From an uncultured Pontibacter sp. (GTDB taxonomy: Bacteria; Bacteroidota; Bacteroidia; Cytophagales; Hymenobacteraceae): a DNA stretch of 55,086 bases. Positions 39,901 through 48,338 of the stretch are shown here, piece by piece; position 1 is the stretch's first letter, and the number at the start of each line of letters is the position of its first letter. Location: positions 1-55,086 of the forward strand of contig NZ_CANLZM010000019.1 in assembly GCF_947495565.1 (NCBI RefSeq), read 5' to 3'. Both the position numbers and the translations under genes were made by a program. The notes beneath the pieces were generated by a model. It did not search any database. It worked only from the letters and a program-made list of their open reading frames with translations, and had not been told where the DNA came from.

Positions 39901-40633
39901 TAAAGCCTACGCTAAGTATAGGCGCATGTGAGATGGAGTTCCAGAAAGCCTCTACTGTCTGGCCTGAAAGTGTGCGGCCGCTGGCATCGGTTATAGTCCC
40001 GGACACCATGATCGGCAGCTCTTTGCCTCCGTCGTTTACGAATTGCTGTATAGCGAAAAGGGCAGCCTTACAATTCAGAGTATCAAACACGGTTTCCACC
40101 AGCAACAGGTCCGAACCGCCATCAACCAGGCCACGTACCTGCTCGTAGTATGCTTCTACCAGTTGGTCAAAAGTAATCGCGCGATATCCGGGGTTGTTCA
40201 CATCAGGGGAGAGCGAGGCAGTGCGGTTAGTCGGGCCAATGGCACCGGCCACAAAGTGTTTCTTAGATGGATTTTTAGCTTCTACCTCGTCTGCTGCCTC
40301 GCGCGCTATCCTGGCCGACTCGTAGTTCAGCTCATAAACCAGCTCCTCTAAGTGGTAATCAGCCATGGCTATACTTGTGCCGCTAAAGGTGTTGGTTTCA
40401 ATAATATCGGCGCCGGCCTCCAGGTACTCTTTATGGATTGCTTTGATGATATCAGGGCGGGTAATCGAAAGCAGGTCGTTATTGCCTTTCAGGTCGGAAG
40501 GATGATCTTTGAAACGTTCGCCACGGAAATCTGCCTCTGTTAGCTGGTAACGCTGGATCATAGTGCCCATCGCGCCATCAAGCACAAGCACGCGCTCCTG
40601 CAGCAAAGTATAAATAGGATGTTTTTGGGTCAT
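36929..40633 (-). CDS. metH: Cobalamin-dependent methionine synthase
   Basis: The 1234-residue protein transfers a methyl group from 5-methyltetrahydrofolate to homocysteine through cobalamin. Domains in order are: the homocysteine module (1-330, zinc ligands Cys246, Cys309 and Cys310 in GFNCALG and GGCCGT), the folate module (about 350-610, [15 protein letters not shown]), the cobalamin cap and binding modules (about 650-890, with the cobalt ligand His758 in DVHDIGKN), and the reactivation module that binds AdoMet (about 920-1220, [12 protein letters not shown]). All key residues are present at E. coli-like positions. ATG 40633 is 4 bases after a hairpin arm that belongs to the riboswitch control region. 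Confidence 0.97.
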   Translation of the reverse strand: MTQKHPIYTLLQERVLVLDGAMGTMIQRYQLTEADFRGERFKDHPSDLKGNNDLLSITRPDIIKAIHKEYLEAGADIIETNTFSGTSIAMADYHLEELVYELNYESARIAREAADEVEAKNPSKKHFVAGAIGPTNRTASLSPDVNNPGYRAITFDQLVEAYYEQVRGLVDGGSDLLLVETVFDTLNCKAALFAIQQFVNDGGKELPIMVSGTITDASGRTLSGQTVEAFWNSISHAPILSVGFNCALGARQLKTHIQELSRITDCYISAYPNAGLPNAFGGYDETAEQMGAIVEEYLKQGLVNILGGCCGTTPMHTKVIADLVQKYKPHVPTAVAPLPHYSGLEPLTITSDTLFVNVGERTNVTGSKKFSRLIVDGNFEEALSVAQQQVEGGAQIIDVNMDEGMLNSEQAMINFLNLIASEPDIAKLPIMIDSSKWSVIEVGLKCVQGKSIVNSISLKEGEESFKQLAYKVRQYGAAVVVMAFDEQGQADTLPRRIEICHRSYRILTEEVGFPPQDIIFDPNILAIATGIEEHNNYAVDYIEAVKWIKVNLPHALVSGGVSNLSFSFRGNDAVREAMHTIFLYHAVQAGMDMGIVNAGMLGIYEEVPQELRNLIEDVIFNRHPDATEKLVTYAETVKGKGKTATAADNSWREAPVAERLKHALVKGIVEFIEEDTEEVRQQASKTLDVIEGPLMAGMQVVGDLFGAGKMFLPQVVKSARVMKKSVAYLLPFMEAEKAGASSSSAGKILMATVKGDVHDIGKNIVGVVLACNNYEIIDLGVMVQLNKILAEAEAQQVDVIGLSGLITPSLDEMVYVAQEMERRGMTIPLLIGGATTSRVHTAVKIAPQYSGPVVHVHDASRSVTVVSSLLGSNREAYIASIKAEYEKLREDHLSRTKDRAFASIEQARANKYKVDWAATRPTKPSFTGNKVYTNYPLAELMPYIDWTPFFHTWELKRQYPKILNDPELGTEATKLFADAQAMLQEIVENQLLEARAVVGFYPANVEADDTIEVYADDSRKNVLTEFHTLRQQGKKGVNVPNLAFSDFVAPKETGVPDYIGGFMVSAGFGIEKLLEKYEAEHDDYKAIMVKALADRLAEAFAERMHEKVRKELWGYASDEQLDNEGLIKEQYKGIRPAPGYPGCPDHTEKITLFKLLNAEETGVILTENLAMHPVSSVSGLYFSHPESRYFGLGKIGEDQVADIAQRKGMPKDELERWLSPNLNYEPKPLAQQAV

Positions 40634-40637
40634 GGCC

Positions 40638-40689
40638 GGTGTCTTTCTTCTCGTTAGTCGTGTTTACGCTACTTATCAAGAAGGACACC
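40638..40689 (-). promoter_or_regulatory. Start-proximal hairpin of the metH leader (expression platform)
   Basis: On the minus strand GGTGTCCTTCTT (40689-40678) can pair with AAGAAAGACACC (40649-40638) at 11 of 12 positions. The second arm ends 4 bases before the metH ATG, so the hairpin would hide the ribosome-binding region. The first arm overlaps the sequence CCTTCTTGATAAG, which can alternatively pair with the 5' strand of the riboswitch. Confidence 0.6.
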
Positions 40690-40709
40690 TGAGGTGAGGC
40701 AGGTTCAAT

Positions 40710-40813
40710 CTTATCTTCCCTGGCAAAGCTCTGCCAGGAGGGAGTTAGCACCAAGCTTTATACATGGTTGCTAAGACGTCGTGGGGCCCTATCCCTCAGT
40801 CTTTCTTGATAAG
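40710..40813 (-). promoter_or_regulatory. SAM-I (S-box) riboswitch upstream of metH
   Basis: On the minus strand the leader shows the S-box core: CTTATCAAGAAAG, GAGGGATAGGGCCC, then GACGTCTTAGCAACC, GGTGCTAACTCC and the closing GATAAG, in the right order. The outer helix P1 pairs CTTATC (40813-40808) with GATAAG (40715-40710). SAM-I aptamers turn genes of methionine synthesis down when S-adenosylmethionine is abundant. The gene behind it, metH, is a classical target. Start and end are set from the P1 strands. Confidence 0.88.
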
Positions 40814-40901
40814 AGGTGCTAATATAGAGGTATATCCGCAGAAAGTAAAGATTTGTTACGGCAGCTTGCCTTTATACTTCAACCTTAAGGGCTATAAATG
40901 C

Positions 40902-40929
40902 GAAAAGGGACGCGTTAGCATCCCTTTTC
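40902..40929 (-). terminator. Hairpin between rpmA and the metH leader
   Basis: Arms GAAAAGGGA and TCCCTTTTC pair perfectly around a 10-base loop. It lies downstream of the rpmA terminator and upstream of the riboswitch, on the same strand. It could be a second terminator protecting the metH leader from readthrough. Confidence 0.4.
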
Positions 40930-41013
40930 TAGAAAAGGTTTAATTTATTAACTTTAACCTCTTTGCTTTATTATACGCCGCTATTTTCTCTTTGTTACCA
41001 TCTTATCCAAAAA

Positions 41014-41042
41014 AAGAGGGGCACCTAGTTGGCGCCCCTCTT
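41014..41042 (-). terminator. Terminator of the rplU-rpmA operon
   Basis: On the minus strand AAGAGGGGCGCC and GGTGCCCCTCTT pair over 12 bases around a 5-base loop and are followed by TTTTT. It starts about 22 bases after the rpmA stop. Confidence 0.9.
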
Positions 41043-41064
41043 CATGTATTGGTAAAGCTTTGGA

Positions 41065-41337
41065 TTAAGCTTCAGCTTCTACGTTAGTTGGTACTACAGA
41101 AACATAAGAACGGTTTTTCTTACCTTTTCTGAATTGTACTACACCGTCAGTCAGTGCGAACAGTGTGTGGTCTTTACCCATACCCACGTTAGTGCTTGGG
41201 TGGTGTGCAGTACCTCTTTGTCTTACAATGATGTTACCTGCAATAATCTCCTGGCCACCGTAAATCTTAACACCCAGTCGTTTAGAATGCGATTCGCGGC
41301 CGTTATTGGAACTACCAACGCCTTTTTTGTGTGCCAT
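41065..41337 (-). CDS. rpmA: 50S ribosomal protein L27
   Basis: The 90-residue protein begins [20 protein letters not shown] and contains [17 protein letters not shown], the L27 signature. L27 sits at the peptidyl-transferase centre of the large subunit. The sequence starts directly at Met-Ala, with no N-terminal extension of the kind that is cleaved in Firmicutes. It follows rplU by 70 bases in the usual L21-L27 order, and a strong terminator follows. Usual partner genes such as obg are absent. Confidence 0.97.
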   Translation of the reverse strand: MAHKKGVGSSNNGRESHSKRLGVKIYGGQEIIAGNIIVRQRGTAHHPSTNVGMGKDHTLFALTDGVVQFRKGKKNRSYVSVVPTNVEAEA

Positions 41338-41407
41338 TTTCTTTAACTATTTAGTTGGGTTAGCGAACTAAGCCCAAAAGGTTCAACGATTAATTTCTTC
41401 TTACTGC

Positions 41408-41716
41408 TTAACCAATGCTCTCGATAAGAACTTTAGTATAGTTCTGACGATGACCTCTCGACTTTCTATACCCTTTTCTTCTCTTCTTCTTGAAAACGTG
41501 GATCTTGTCGGCTCTTACCTCACCAAGGATTTTACCAGTTACTTTGATACCATCCACAAAAGGAGCTCCAACAGTGATTGTACCGTTGTTGTCAGTTAGA
41601 AGAACATTGGCGAACTCAACGGCGTCACCTTCATTGCCGGAAAGCTTGTTGGCGTAGATGAACTTACCGCTCTCTACTTTGGTCTGTTGACCTGCGATTT
41701 CTACAATTGCGTACAT
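41408..41716 (-). CDS. rplU: 50S ribosomal protein L21
   Basis: The 102-residue protein (ATG 41716) begins MYAIVEIAGQQTKVESGKFI and ends with the basic tail GYRKSRGHRQNYTKV typical of L21. An upstream TTG at 41725 would add three residues that homologues lack. It binds 23S rRNA in the large subunit. A Bacteroidota-type promoter lies 33 bases upstream. The operon is rplU-rpmA. It is divergent from nrdB across a 640-base AT-rich gap. Confidence 0.97.
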   Translation of the reverse strand: MYAIVEIAGQQTKVESGKFIYANKLSGNEGDAVEFANVLLTDNNGTITVGAPFVDGIKVTGKILGEVRADKIHVFKKKRRKGYRKSRGHRQNYTKVLIESIG

Positions 41717-41748
41717 CAGCTTCAATGTATGTTTAAAAGTTTAGTCCG

Positions 41749-41779
41749 CAAAAGTACGGCTTCATTCTGATATTTGCAA
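41749..41779 (-). promoter_or_regulatory. Promoter of rplU-rpmA (Bacteroidota type)
   Basis: On the minus strand TTG (41779-41777) and TACTTTTG (41756-41749) are spaced by 20 bases, matching TTG-N17-23-TAnnTTTG. It lies 33 bases before the rplU start codon. The wording is the same as at tRNA-fMet. Confidence 0.8.
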
Positions 41780-42357
41780 CGGCTTGTATAACAATTTGTT
41801 CCTATAAACTATACTGCTTACCCACATATGTGGAAAAACATGTGCATATCTGCATACATAAAATTCAGAGTTGTCAATAAATCGCATAAGCGGTTTTGCT
41901 TTAATTACTTATAACAACCCTTACCTTTGAAACTTTTCCACAAACTATACTTTAGAAAAGTAGCACAAGATCATTTTTGACACATAGCTGACAACAATTA
42001 CACATGCCGCAACCATTCTTGACACACAAAACCGCCCTGATACTTACCGGATTACATAAAACAATGCATTAAACCCAGTAAATATATAGATATATAAATA
42101 TAATAGTAACACTATATAATTTAAAACCTATGTGGATAACGATGTGAATTACTATAAAAAACCGCCCATACTCCGCAGTGAGGGGATGTGCATAAATTGA
42201 ACAACTTTAGCCCCCAAAATCAAGTTCCTTTCTATATATTTGAAGTCAGGATATGCTCGGGTAACCTTACCAAACAACCCGAAAACGTTATCTGATTCCA
42301 AGAGGTTTTGAGAAATAAACGCATCAAAGACCTTCAACTATAAAAACTTACGTGATT
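41780..42357. other. AT-rich gap with DnaA-box-like motifs; possible replication or nrd control region
   Basis: No gene is seen in these 578 bases. DnaA-box-like sequences are TTACCCACA (41818-41826) facing TGTGGAAAA (41829-41837), TTTTCCACA (about 41934-41942) and TGTGGATAA (about 42130-42138, an exact TTATCCACA on the minus strand). A very AT-rich run from about 42070 to 42125 precedes the last box. ACACTATATAATTT at about 42109-42122 resembles half of an NrdR box, fitting control of nrdB. TATATTTG at about 42233 could be a -7 element. Its role is open. Confidence 0.4.
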
Positions 42358-43317
42358 ATGGAGCCAATACTGCAAGAAAACCCTAACCGCTTTGTACTGT
42401 TCCCGATTCAGAACGACGAAGTATGGCAGATGTATAAGAAAGCAGAAGCTAGTTTCTGGACAGCCGAAGAGATTGACCTAAGCCAGGACCTGAAAGACTG
42501 GGAGAACCTGAACGACGGCGAACGCCACTTCATCAGCCACGTGCTTGCTTTCTTTGCTGCCTCTGACGGCATCGTGAATGAGAACCTGGCCGTGAACTTT
42601 ATGAATGAGGTGCAGATTCCGGAGGCGCGCTGCTTCTATGGCTTCCAGATCATGATGGAGAACATCCACTCCGAAACATACTCGCTCCTTATAGATACTT
42701 ATGTGAAGAAGCAGGCGGAGAAAGACCATCTGTTTAACGCCCTGGAAACCGTACCTGCCGTGAAGCGAAAAGGTGAGTGGGCGCTAAAGTGGATCGAGAG
42801 CGAAGACTTTGCGGAGCGCCTGATTGCTTTTGCGGCTGTGGAAGGCATTTTCTTCTCCGGTTCTTTCTGCTCTATCTTCTGGATGAAGAAGCGCGGGCTG
42901 ATGCCTGGCCTAACTTTCTCTAACGAATTGATATCAAGAGATGAAGGCCTGCACTGCGATTTTGCCTGCCTACTTTACAAGATGCTGGTAAACAAACTTT
43001 CTGAAGAGCGCGTGCAGGAGATAATTCGCGACGCGGTAAGTATAGAGCAGGAGTTTGTGACAGACGCGCTGCCGGTAGACCTGATCGGTATGAACGCCAA
43101 GCTGATGAGCCAGTACATCGAATTTGTGGCCGACCGCCTGCTAGGTGAGCTAGGCTGCAAGAAGATCTACAACTCTACCAACCCATTCGACTTTATGGAG
43201 ATGATCTCGCTGCAGGGCAAGACAAACTTCTTTGAGAAACGTGTGGGCGAGTACCAGAAGGCCGGTGTTTTGGGAGATAAAGACAAAAAAATGTTCTCTC
43301 TGGACGAGGACTTTTAA
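42358..43317 (+). CDS. nrdB: Ribonucleotide reductase small subunit, class I, eukaryote-like
   Basis: The protein (319 residues from ATG 42358; a GTG at 42352 adds two) holds the di-iron centre and radical that start ribonucleotide reduction. Asp70, Glu101 and His104 lie in [11 protein letters not shown] and [11 protein letters not shown], and the radical Tyr is Tyr108, with the same spacing as in E. coli (D84, E115, H118, Y122). The text around it ([27 protein letters not shown]) is closer to the human R2 protein than to E. coli NrdB. It ends FSLDEDF, the tail that docks on NrdA. NrdA follows 356 bases later on the same strand. Confidence 0.95.
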   Translation: MEPILQENPNRFVLFPIQNDEVWQMYKKAEASFWTAEEIDLSQDLKDWENLNDGERHFISHVLAFFAASDGIVNENLAVNFMNEVQIPEARCFYGFQIMMENIHSETYSLLIDTYVKKQAEKDHLFNALETVPAVKRKGEWALKWIESEDFAERLIAFAAVEGIFFSGSFCSIFWMKKRGLMPGLTFSNELISRDEGLHCDFACLLYKMLVNKLSEERVQEIIRDAVSIEQEFVTDALPVDLIGMNAKLMSQYIEFVADRLLGELGCKKIYNSTNPFDFMEMISLQGKTNFFEKRVGEYQKAGVLGDKDKKMFSLDEDF

Positions 43318-43673
43318 GATTAGATATTCCTTAGTAAGTTTAGGTGGCCAAAGGGAGAAAGCACACCTTCTTTCCCCACCTGAACTTACTCTTCTACCGG
43401 AGGGCAGCAGAAACAACAGTAGCGACCTCATAGCCTACCACCGGGAACATAGCTGGCAACACCGCCAACCAACAGGGCATTTCTACCCTGCTATATAGTA
43501 AAAGCATTTGGCTTTACGCATCATCATTTGTACTGCAACGGCTTACACTTCTGTGTACGTATGGGCTAATTGTATGTCTCTCTGAAGTATAACCGCCTGC
43601 TGCATCGGCAGAGGCTTTTTATATATCTTTTATTAACCACCCGAGGCCTTCACCCTCGCTAATTGTATACGCT
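43318..43673 (+). other. nrdB-nrdA gap with a long hairpin
   Basis: No gene is seen. AGTAAGTTTAGGTGG (43333-43347) pairs with CCACCTGAACTTACT (43376-43390) at 15 positions with one wobble, and a smaller stem GAAAG/CTTTC lies inside. It begins 15 bases after the nrdB stop. A weaker hairpin (about 43595-43615) ending in GGCTTTTTATA may be a terminator. These would separate or balance expression of the two subunits. Confidence 0.5.
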
Positions 43674-46058
43674 ATGTTAGTAGTTAAACGAGACGGCAGA
43701 CGCGAGTCCGTCAAATTCGATAAGATTACCGCACGCATCGAGAAACTGTGCTACGGTCTGCACATGGACTATGTGTCGCCGATTGAGGTGGCCAAGAAGG
43801 TTATTGACGGTATTTACGATGGCGTAACCACCGTGGAGCTGGATAACCTTGCCGCCGAGACAGCTGCATCGCTTACCACCAAGCACCCGGATTATGCCGT
43901 GCTGGCGGCACGTGTGGCTATCTCTAACCTGCACAAGGTTACAAGCAAGTCGTTCTCCAACACCATGAAGCGCCTGTATACTTATACAGATCCTAAAACA
44001 GGGGAGAATGCCTCGCTGATTGCCAAAGACGTGTATGAGATTGTGCGTAAGAACGCAGCCCTGCTCGACTCTACTATTATCTACGACCGCGACTACAACT
44101 ACGATTACTTCGGCTACAAGACACTGGAGCGTTCATACTTGCTACGTTTGGATGGCAAGATAGTGGAGCGCCCGCAGCATATGTTAATGCGTGTGGCCGT
44201 GGGTATCCATAAGGAGGACATCGAATCTGCCATCGAGACTTATAATCTCATGTCCGAGAAATGGTTTACGCACGCCACGCCAACATTATTTAACGCCGGC
44301 ACGCCTAAGCCGCAGCTGTCTTCGTGCTTCCTGCTAACCATGAAGGACGACAGCATACCGGGCATTTACGATACCCTGAAGCAGTGCGCGCAAATCTCGC
44401 AGAGCGCCGGCGGTATTGGCCTGAGCATCCATAACGTGCGTGCCACAGGATCATACATTAAAGGCACTAACGGCACATCCAACGGTATCATCCCAATGCT
44501 GAAGGTGTTTAACGATACAGCCCGTTACGTAGACCAGGGCGGTGGCAAACGTAAAGGTGCTTTCGCTATTTACCTGGAGCCGTGGCATGCCGATATCTTC
44601 GACTTCCTGGAGCTGAAGAAGAACCACGGTAAAGAAGAAAACCGTGCCCGCGACCTGTTCTACGCCCTCTGGACGCCGGACTTGTTTATGAAGCGCGTGG
44701 AAGAGAACGGCGACTGGAGCCTTTTCTGCCCGAACGAAGCGCCTGGCTTGGGCGACTGCTGGGGCAAAGACTTTGAGCGCCTGTACGAGAAGTATGAGCG
44801 TGAGGGCCGCGCCCGCAAAACAGTGAAAGCGCAGGAGCTATGGTTCCATGTGCTGGAGTCGCAGATTGAAACAGGTACGCCATACATGCTGTACAAAGAC
44901 CACGCAAACCGTAAGTCTAACCAGCAGAACCTGGGCACCATCAAATCGTCTAACCTGTGCACCGAGATTATGGAGTACACCAGCGAAGACGAGGTAGCGG
45001 TTTGTAACCTGGCATCGTTGGCCTTGCCACGTTATATAAAAGAAGACGAGCAGGGTAATAAGACCTTCGACCACCAGAAGCTGTTTGATGTAACCTATCA
45101 TGCTACTGTTAACCTGAATAAGGTTATCGACATAAACTATTACCCTGTGCCAGAAGCGCAAAACTCTAACATGCGCCATCGCCCAATCGGGTTAGGCGTG
45201 CAGGGTTTGGCAGACACCTTTATTCAGCTGCGTATGCCGTTTGAGAGCGACGAGGCGAAGGGGCTGAACAAGGATATTTTTGAGACGATTTACTTTGCCG
45301 CTATGACGGCCTCTAAGGACCAGGCGAAGAAATTTGGCCCGTACGAGACTTTTAAAGGTTCGCCTTTGGCAGAAGGTAAATTCCAGTTTGATATGTGGGA
45401 TGTTACGCCTGAGAGCGGACGTTGGGATTGGGAAAGCCTGCGCCAGGACGTGATGAAGCACGGTGTGCGTAACTCGCTGCTGGTAGCGCCTATGCCTACT
45501 GCCTCTACGGCACAGATTTTAGGTAACAATGAGTCGTTTGAGCCTTATACTTCTAACATTTACCTGCGCCGCGTGCTGTCCGGAGAGTTTATGGTGGTGA
45601 ACAAGCACCTGCTCAAAGACCTGATCGCGCTGGGCATCTGGAACGATAAGATGAAAAACGACATCATAGCGGCCAACGGTTCTGTTCAGGATATCCCGAG
45701 CATTCCGCAGCACATCAAAGACCTCTACAAAACAGTGTGGGAGATTAGCCAGCGTGCCGTGATTGATATGAGTGCCGACCGTGGTGCCTTTATCTGCCAG
45801 AGCCAGTCGCTAAACCTGCACGTGCAGAACGTGAACTTCGGTAAGCTGACATCTATGCACTTCCACGCCTGGAAGAAGGGTCTGAAAACAGGTATGTACT
45901 ACCTGCGCACCAAATCTGCTGTAGACGCCATCAAGTTTACGGTAGAGAAACAGGCAGCCGAAACGCTATCGCCGGTATACAGCCAGCAAGACCAGAACCG
46001 CAGCGACATGAGCTGCTCCCTGGATAACCCAGACGCTTGCGAAGCTTGCGGATCGTAA
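43674..46058 (+). CDS. nrdA: Ribonucleotide reductase large subunit, class I, eukaryote-like
   Basis: The 794-residue protein reduces ribonucleotides. The N-terminal ATP-cone ([18 protein letters not shown]) is complete, so it can sense ATP and dATP. Active-site Cys218 and Cys444, radical Cys429, Asn427 and Glu431 sit in SSCFLL, CNLASL and NLCTEI, at the same numbers as in human R1. The C-terminal pair Cys789-Cys792 in CEACGS accepts electrons from thioredoxin. It follows nrdB, and a clean terminator follows. Both genes belong to the core genome. Confidence 0.96.
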   Translation: MLVVKRDGRRESVKFDKITARIEKLCYGLHMDYVSPIEVAKKVIDGIYDGVTTVELDNLAAETAASLTTKHPDYAVLAARVAISNLHKVTSKSFSNTMKRLYTYTDPKTGENASLIAKDVYEIVRKNAALLDSTIIYDRDYNYDYFGYKTLERSYLLRLDGKIVERPQHMLMRVAVGIHKEDIESAIETYNLMSEKWFTHATPTLFNAGTPKPQLSSCFLLTMKDDSIPGIYDTLKQCAQISQSAGGIGLSIHNVRATGSYIKGTNGTSNGIIPMLKVFNDTARYVDQGGGKRKGAFAIYLEPWHADIFDFLELKKNHGKEENRARDLFYALWTPDLFMKRVEENGDWSLFCPNEAPGLGDCWGKDFERLYEKYEREGRARKTVKAQELWFHVLESQIETGTPYMLYKDHANRKSNQQNLGTIKSSNLCTEIMEYTSEDEVAVCNLASLALPRYIKEDEQGNKTFDHQKLFDVTYHATVNLNKVIDINYYPVPEAQNSNMRHRPIGLGVQGLADTFIQLRMPFESDEAKGLNKDIFETIYFAAMTASKDQAKKFGPYETFKGSPLAEGKFQFDMWDVTPESGRWDWESLRQDVMKHGVRNSLLVAPMPTASTAQILGNNESFEPYTSNIYLRRVLSGEFMVVNKHLLKDLIALGIWNDKMKNDIIAANGSVQDIPSIPQHIKDLYKTVWEISQRAVIDMSADRGAFICQSQSLNLHVQNVNFGKLTSMHFHAWKKGLKTGMYYLRTKSAVDAIKFTVEKQAAETLSPVYSQQDQNRSDMSCSLDNPDACEACGS

Positions 46059-46066
46059 ATAACTAG

Positions 46067-46093
46067 AGAAGGAGGGCATATTGTCCTCCTTCT
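46067..46093 (+). terminator. Terminator of nrdA
   Basis: AGAAGGAGG and CCTCCTTCT pair over nine bases around a 9-base loop, followed by TCGTTTT. It begins 9 bases after the nrdA stop codon. Confidence 0.85.
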
Positions 46094-46193
46094 TCGTTTT
46101 CCTACCTATTATATACTCCATGTTACCGCTGGCGTCCTGTTAGCGGGTGGAATACTGTTGCTTATACTATCATAACAACATCAACATAGTTTT

Positions 46194-46952
46194 ATGCAAA
46201 ATAATATATTTAATAAAGCAATGAACTTGCGAATGCTCTTAACCAGACTAGCAACTGGAGAAGACAAAAAAGAAGATGGAGAAGAGTATATTAATCTCAG
46301 AGGAGAATTTGTTGCCAATAGCTTTACAAAAGCATTGCTTCCAGAGTTTGTGACATCCTGTAGAATGTTAAATGATTTTTGGCCATACATCAAGAGCCGA
46401 TATAGCACATATGCTGAAAGACGTGATTACATCAGAGAAGCGTTTGAGCCTTTAATTGCATATTTAGAAGGGGATAAACTGTATCTACATGACAACATAA
46501 TAAATCAGTCAGTAGAAAGTTTTGACTGCGATACCGTCTATCATATGTGGGGAAAAGCTCTTGATAGAAGAGAAGCAGATCCTGATGGTGCGATTACTGC
46601 AGCAAGATCATTACTTGAATCAGTTTGTAAACAAATACTCAAAGAAAGAAATGTTGAATATGACGATAGTTATGACTTACCAAAGCTTTTTAAGACTACT
46701 GCCCGCTGTTTAAATCTTGCTCCACAGCTTCACAATGAAGGTATATTAAAGCAAATTCTTAGTGGAGTTCAAACAACTGTTCATGGTTTTGCATCTTTGC
46801 GAAACGAACTGAGTGATGCTCATGGTCAACCAAAGGGAGGTTATAAAGCAAACAAAAGACACGCAGAATTGGCTGTCAATTTAGCTGGATCAATAACTTC
46901 ATTTCTTATACAAACGCATCAAGAGACGCTATTGAAAAGCACAAGTAACTAA
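46194..46952 (+). CDS. Abi_C-type protein, possible phage-defence (abortive infection)
   Basis: The 252-residue soluble protein carries a C-terminal domain (about 125-235) with GAITAARSLLESVCKQIL, DLPKLFKTTARCLNLAP and FASLRNELSDAHG. These fit the Abi_C (abortive infection C-terminal) family. The N-terminal half (LNDFWPYIKSRYSTYAERRDYI) is also seen with that domain. Such proteins occur as single-gene phage-exclusion systems, but the mechanism is unknown to me. The gene is clearly more AT-rich than nrdA before it and is followed by palindromic repeats, which argues for horizontal acquisition. ATG 46194 is taken as the start. Defence activity is inference from the family. Confidence 0.72.
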   Translation: MQNNIFNKAMNLRMLLTRLATGEDKKEDGEEYINLRGEFVANSFTKALLPEFVTSCRMLNDFWPYIKSRYSTYAERRDYIREAFEPLIAYLEGDKLYLHDNIINQSVESFDCDTVYHMWGKALDRREADPDGAITAARSLLESVCKQILKERNVEYDDSYDLPKLFKTTARCLNLAPQLHNEGILKQILSGVQTTVHGFASLRNELSDAHGQPKGGYKANKRHAELAVNLAGSITSFLIQTHQETLLKSTSN

Positions 46953-46965
46953 TACTGACAACAGA

Positions 46966-47077
46966 CCTCGCGGTGTCTTTATGATCCGCGAGCGTCTAAC
47001 TCCTCCAACGCCCTCAGCCACGAAGAAACGTAACAGCCTTTCCACCAGACGCTCGCGGACCTTCGGACACCGCGAAG
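46966..47077. repeat. Large inverted repeat after the Abi_C gene
   Basis: The left arm (46966-46997) contains CGCGGTGTC and CCGCGAGCGTCT; the right arm (47047-47077) contains AGACGCTCGCGG and GACACCGCG. The arms pair over about 28 bases with a short interior mismatch and enclose about 49 bases. GC-rich text contrasts with the AT-rich gene before it. It is likely part of a REP-like family. Confidence 0.65.
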
Positions 47078-47101
47078 TCCCGCGAGCCAAAGATCTCCTC
47101 C

Positions 47102-47125
47102 GTTGTTGGTGTTTTCACCAACAAC
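47102..47125 (-). repeat. REP-like palindrome, copy 1 (loop TTTT)
   Basis: Perfect 10-base arms GTTGTTGGTG and CACCAACAAC enclose TTTT. The text after it reads TAAGACGGCAGC, sharing ACGGCA with copies 2 and 3. The loop shows it is inverted relative to those copies. It lies 490 bases before the RAYT gene. Confidence 0.8.
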
Positions 47126-47222
47126 TAAGACGGCAGCAACGAAGCAGACACAACCTATACTTCCCACAGCCAAAGCCATACGTGCAGGAGTAAAAGCTAC
47201 TACTATTGGCTAGCTTATAGTG

Positions 47223-47246
47223 GTTGTTGGTGAAAACACCAACAAC
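47223..47246 (+). repeat. REP-like palindrome, copy 2 (loop AAAA)
   Basis: The same 10-base arms as copy 1 enclose AAAA. It is preceded by GCTACTACTATT and ATAGTG, and followed by GGCAAAACGGCA. Copy 3 has the same flanks, so a longer unit is repeated. Confidence 0.85.
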
Positions 47247-47387
47247 GGCAAAACGGCAAACTAAAACCCAGCAGCAGTGACACCAACATTCTTAGCAGAA
47301 GCCGTGAAGCGACAATCAGCTACAACCTCAGCTACCTGATATCTACAGCAAGAAAGTATAGGCTACTACTATTCGCACCCCATAGTG

Positions 47388-47411
47388 GTTGTTGGTGAAA
47401 ACACCAACAAC
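47388..47411 (+). repeat. REP-like palindrome, copy 3 (loop AAAA)
   Basis: Identical to copy 2 in arms and loop and about 165 bases further on. It shares the preceding GCTACTACTATT and ATAGTG and the following GGCAGGACGGCA. It lies about 180 bases before the RAYT gene. Confidence 0.85.
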
Positions 47412-47593
47412 GGCAGGACGGCAGGTGAACACTAACAGCGGGTAGGCAACTGCAGGCTCGGCAGGTAATACGAAAACGTCGAGAATAGCAGCAACGACAG
47501 GCGATAAGAAAGTTGATTTAATAAAGTGGTACAGTAAAGAGAGCAGGGGAGCCATGGCGCAACATCTGGATATACAAACCAGTACCTCAGCAA

Positions 47594-48112
47594 ATGCATG
47601 AGCAACAGCATATCGCTTTCTTCACAGCCACTATTCTGGAGTGGAAGCACCTGCTAAAGCCCGACAAGTATAAACAGATTATAATCAACAGCCTGCGCTA
47701 TCTGGTAGAGCAGAAGCGGGTAAAAGTATACGCTTTCGTGATCATGCCAAACCACCTGCACCTGCTCTGGAAAATGGAGGAGCCCCATAAACGGGAAGAC
47801 GTACAGCGGGATTTTCTGAAGTATACTGCACAGCAAATAAAGTATGATCTCGTTAAACATCACCCTCTGGTGCTGGAGAGGTTTAGAGTAGATGCGAACG
47901 ACCGCCACCACCAGCTGTGGGAGCGTAATCCTTTGTCGATCTACTGCTATTCTGTTGCTGTTACGGAGCAGAAACTAGACTATATACACCACAATCCGGT
48001 TCAGGAAAGGTGGCAGCTTACTTCTCTTCCTGAAGACTACTTATTCTCATCAGCAAGATTCTATTTTAAAAACAAAGATGATTTCGGGTTCCTCACGCAT
48101 TATCTGGAGTAA
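47594..48112 (+). CDS. REP-associated tyrosine transposase (RAYT, Y1 superfamily)
   Basis: The 172-residue protein has the HUH motif MPNHLHLLW (His54 and His56) preceded by VKVYAFVI, the metal-binding strand of Y1 transposases. Candidate nucleophile tyrosines are Tyr77 (DFLKYTAQQI) and Tyr130 (KLDYIHHNPVQ). YIHHNPVQERW is a known signature of the RAYT branch. These enzymes act on palindromic REP sequences, and three such palindromes lie just upstream. Its ends do not look like IS200 ends, so it is probably a domesticated, chromosomal gene. ATG 47594 is assumed as the start; two residues upstream of the usual family start may be missing. Confidence 0.85.
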   Translation: MHEQQHIAFFTATILEWKHLLKPDKYKQIIINSLRYLVEQKRVKVYAFVIMPNHLHLLWKMEEPHKREDVQRDFLKYTAQQIKYDLVKHHPLVLERFRVDANDRHHQLWERNPLSIYCYSVAVTEQKLDYIHHNPVQERWQLTSLPEDYLFSSARFYFKNKDDFGFLTHYLE

Positions 48113-48338
48113 AGACAGTTAGCCGGCAGCATCCTTAAGCCAAAACTCGCGCACCTGGATAAAGCAAGTATAATGACGGAGGCCAAACAGGAATTTTAGT
48201 AGTTGATAACCAAGAGTGGCGGGAGAAAAGGAAGCAGGGATTTATACTTTCACGTTTATGAAAAATAGCACTGCAGGTACAGAGTACGCTTAATTTGTAA
48301 GTATAAAACTTCTGCCAACAGCTTGCAAGATTTAGAAG

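Noticed and set aside
41726..42351. Structured RNA gene in the rplU-nrdB gap
   Set aside because: The sequence is AT-rich with no long hairpin and no motif of tmRNA, 6S, RNase P or signal recognition particle RNA.
47102..47411. Possible CRISPR array from three identical palindromes
   Set aside because: Spacing is unequal (about 120 and 165 bases), one copy is inverted, flanks are shared between copies, and no cas gene is near.
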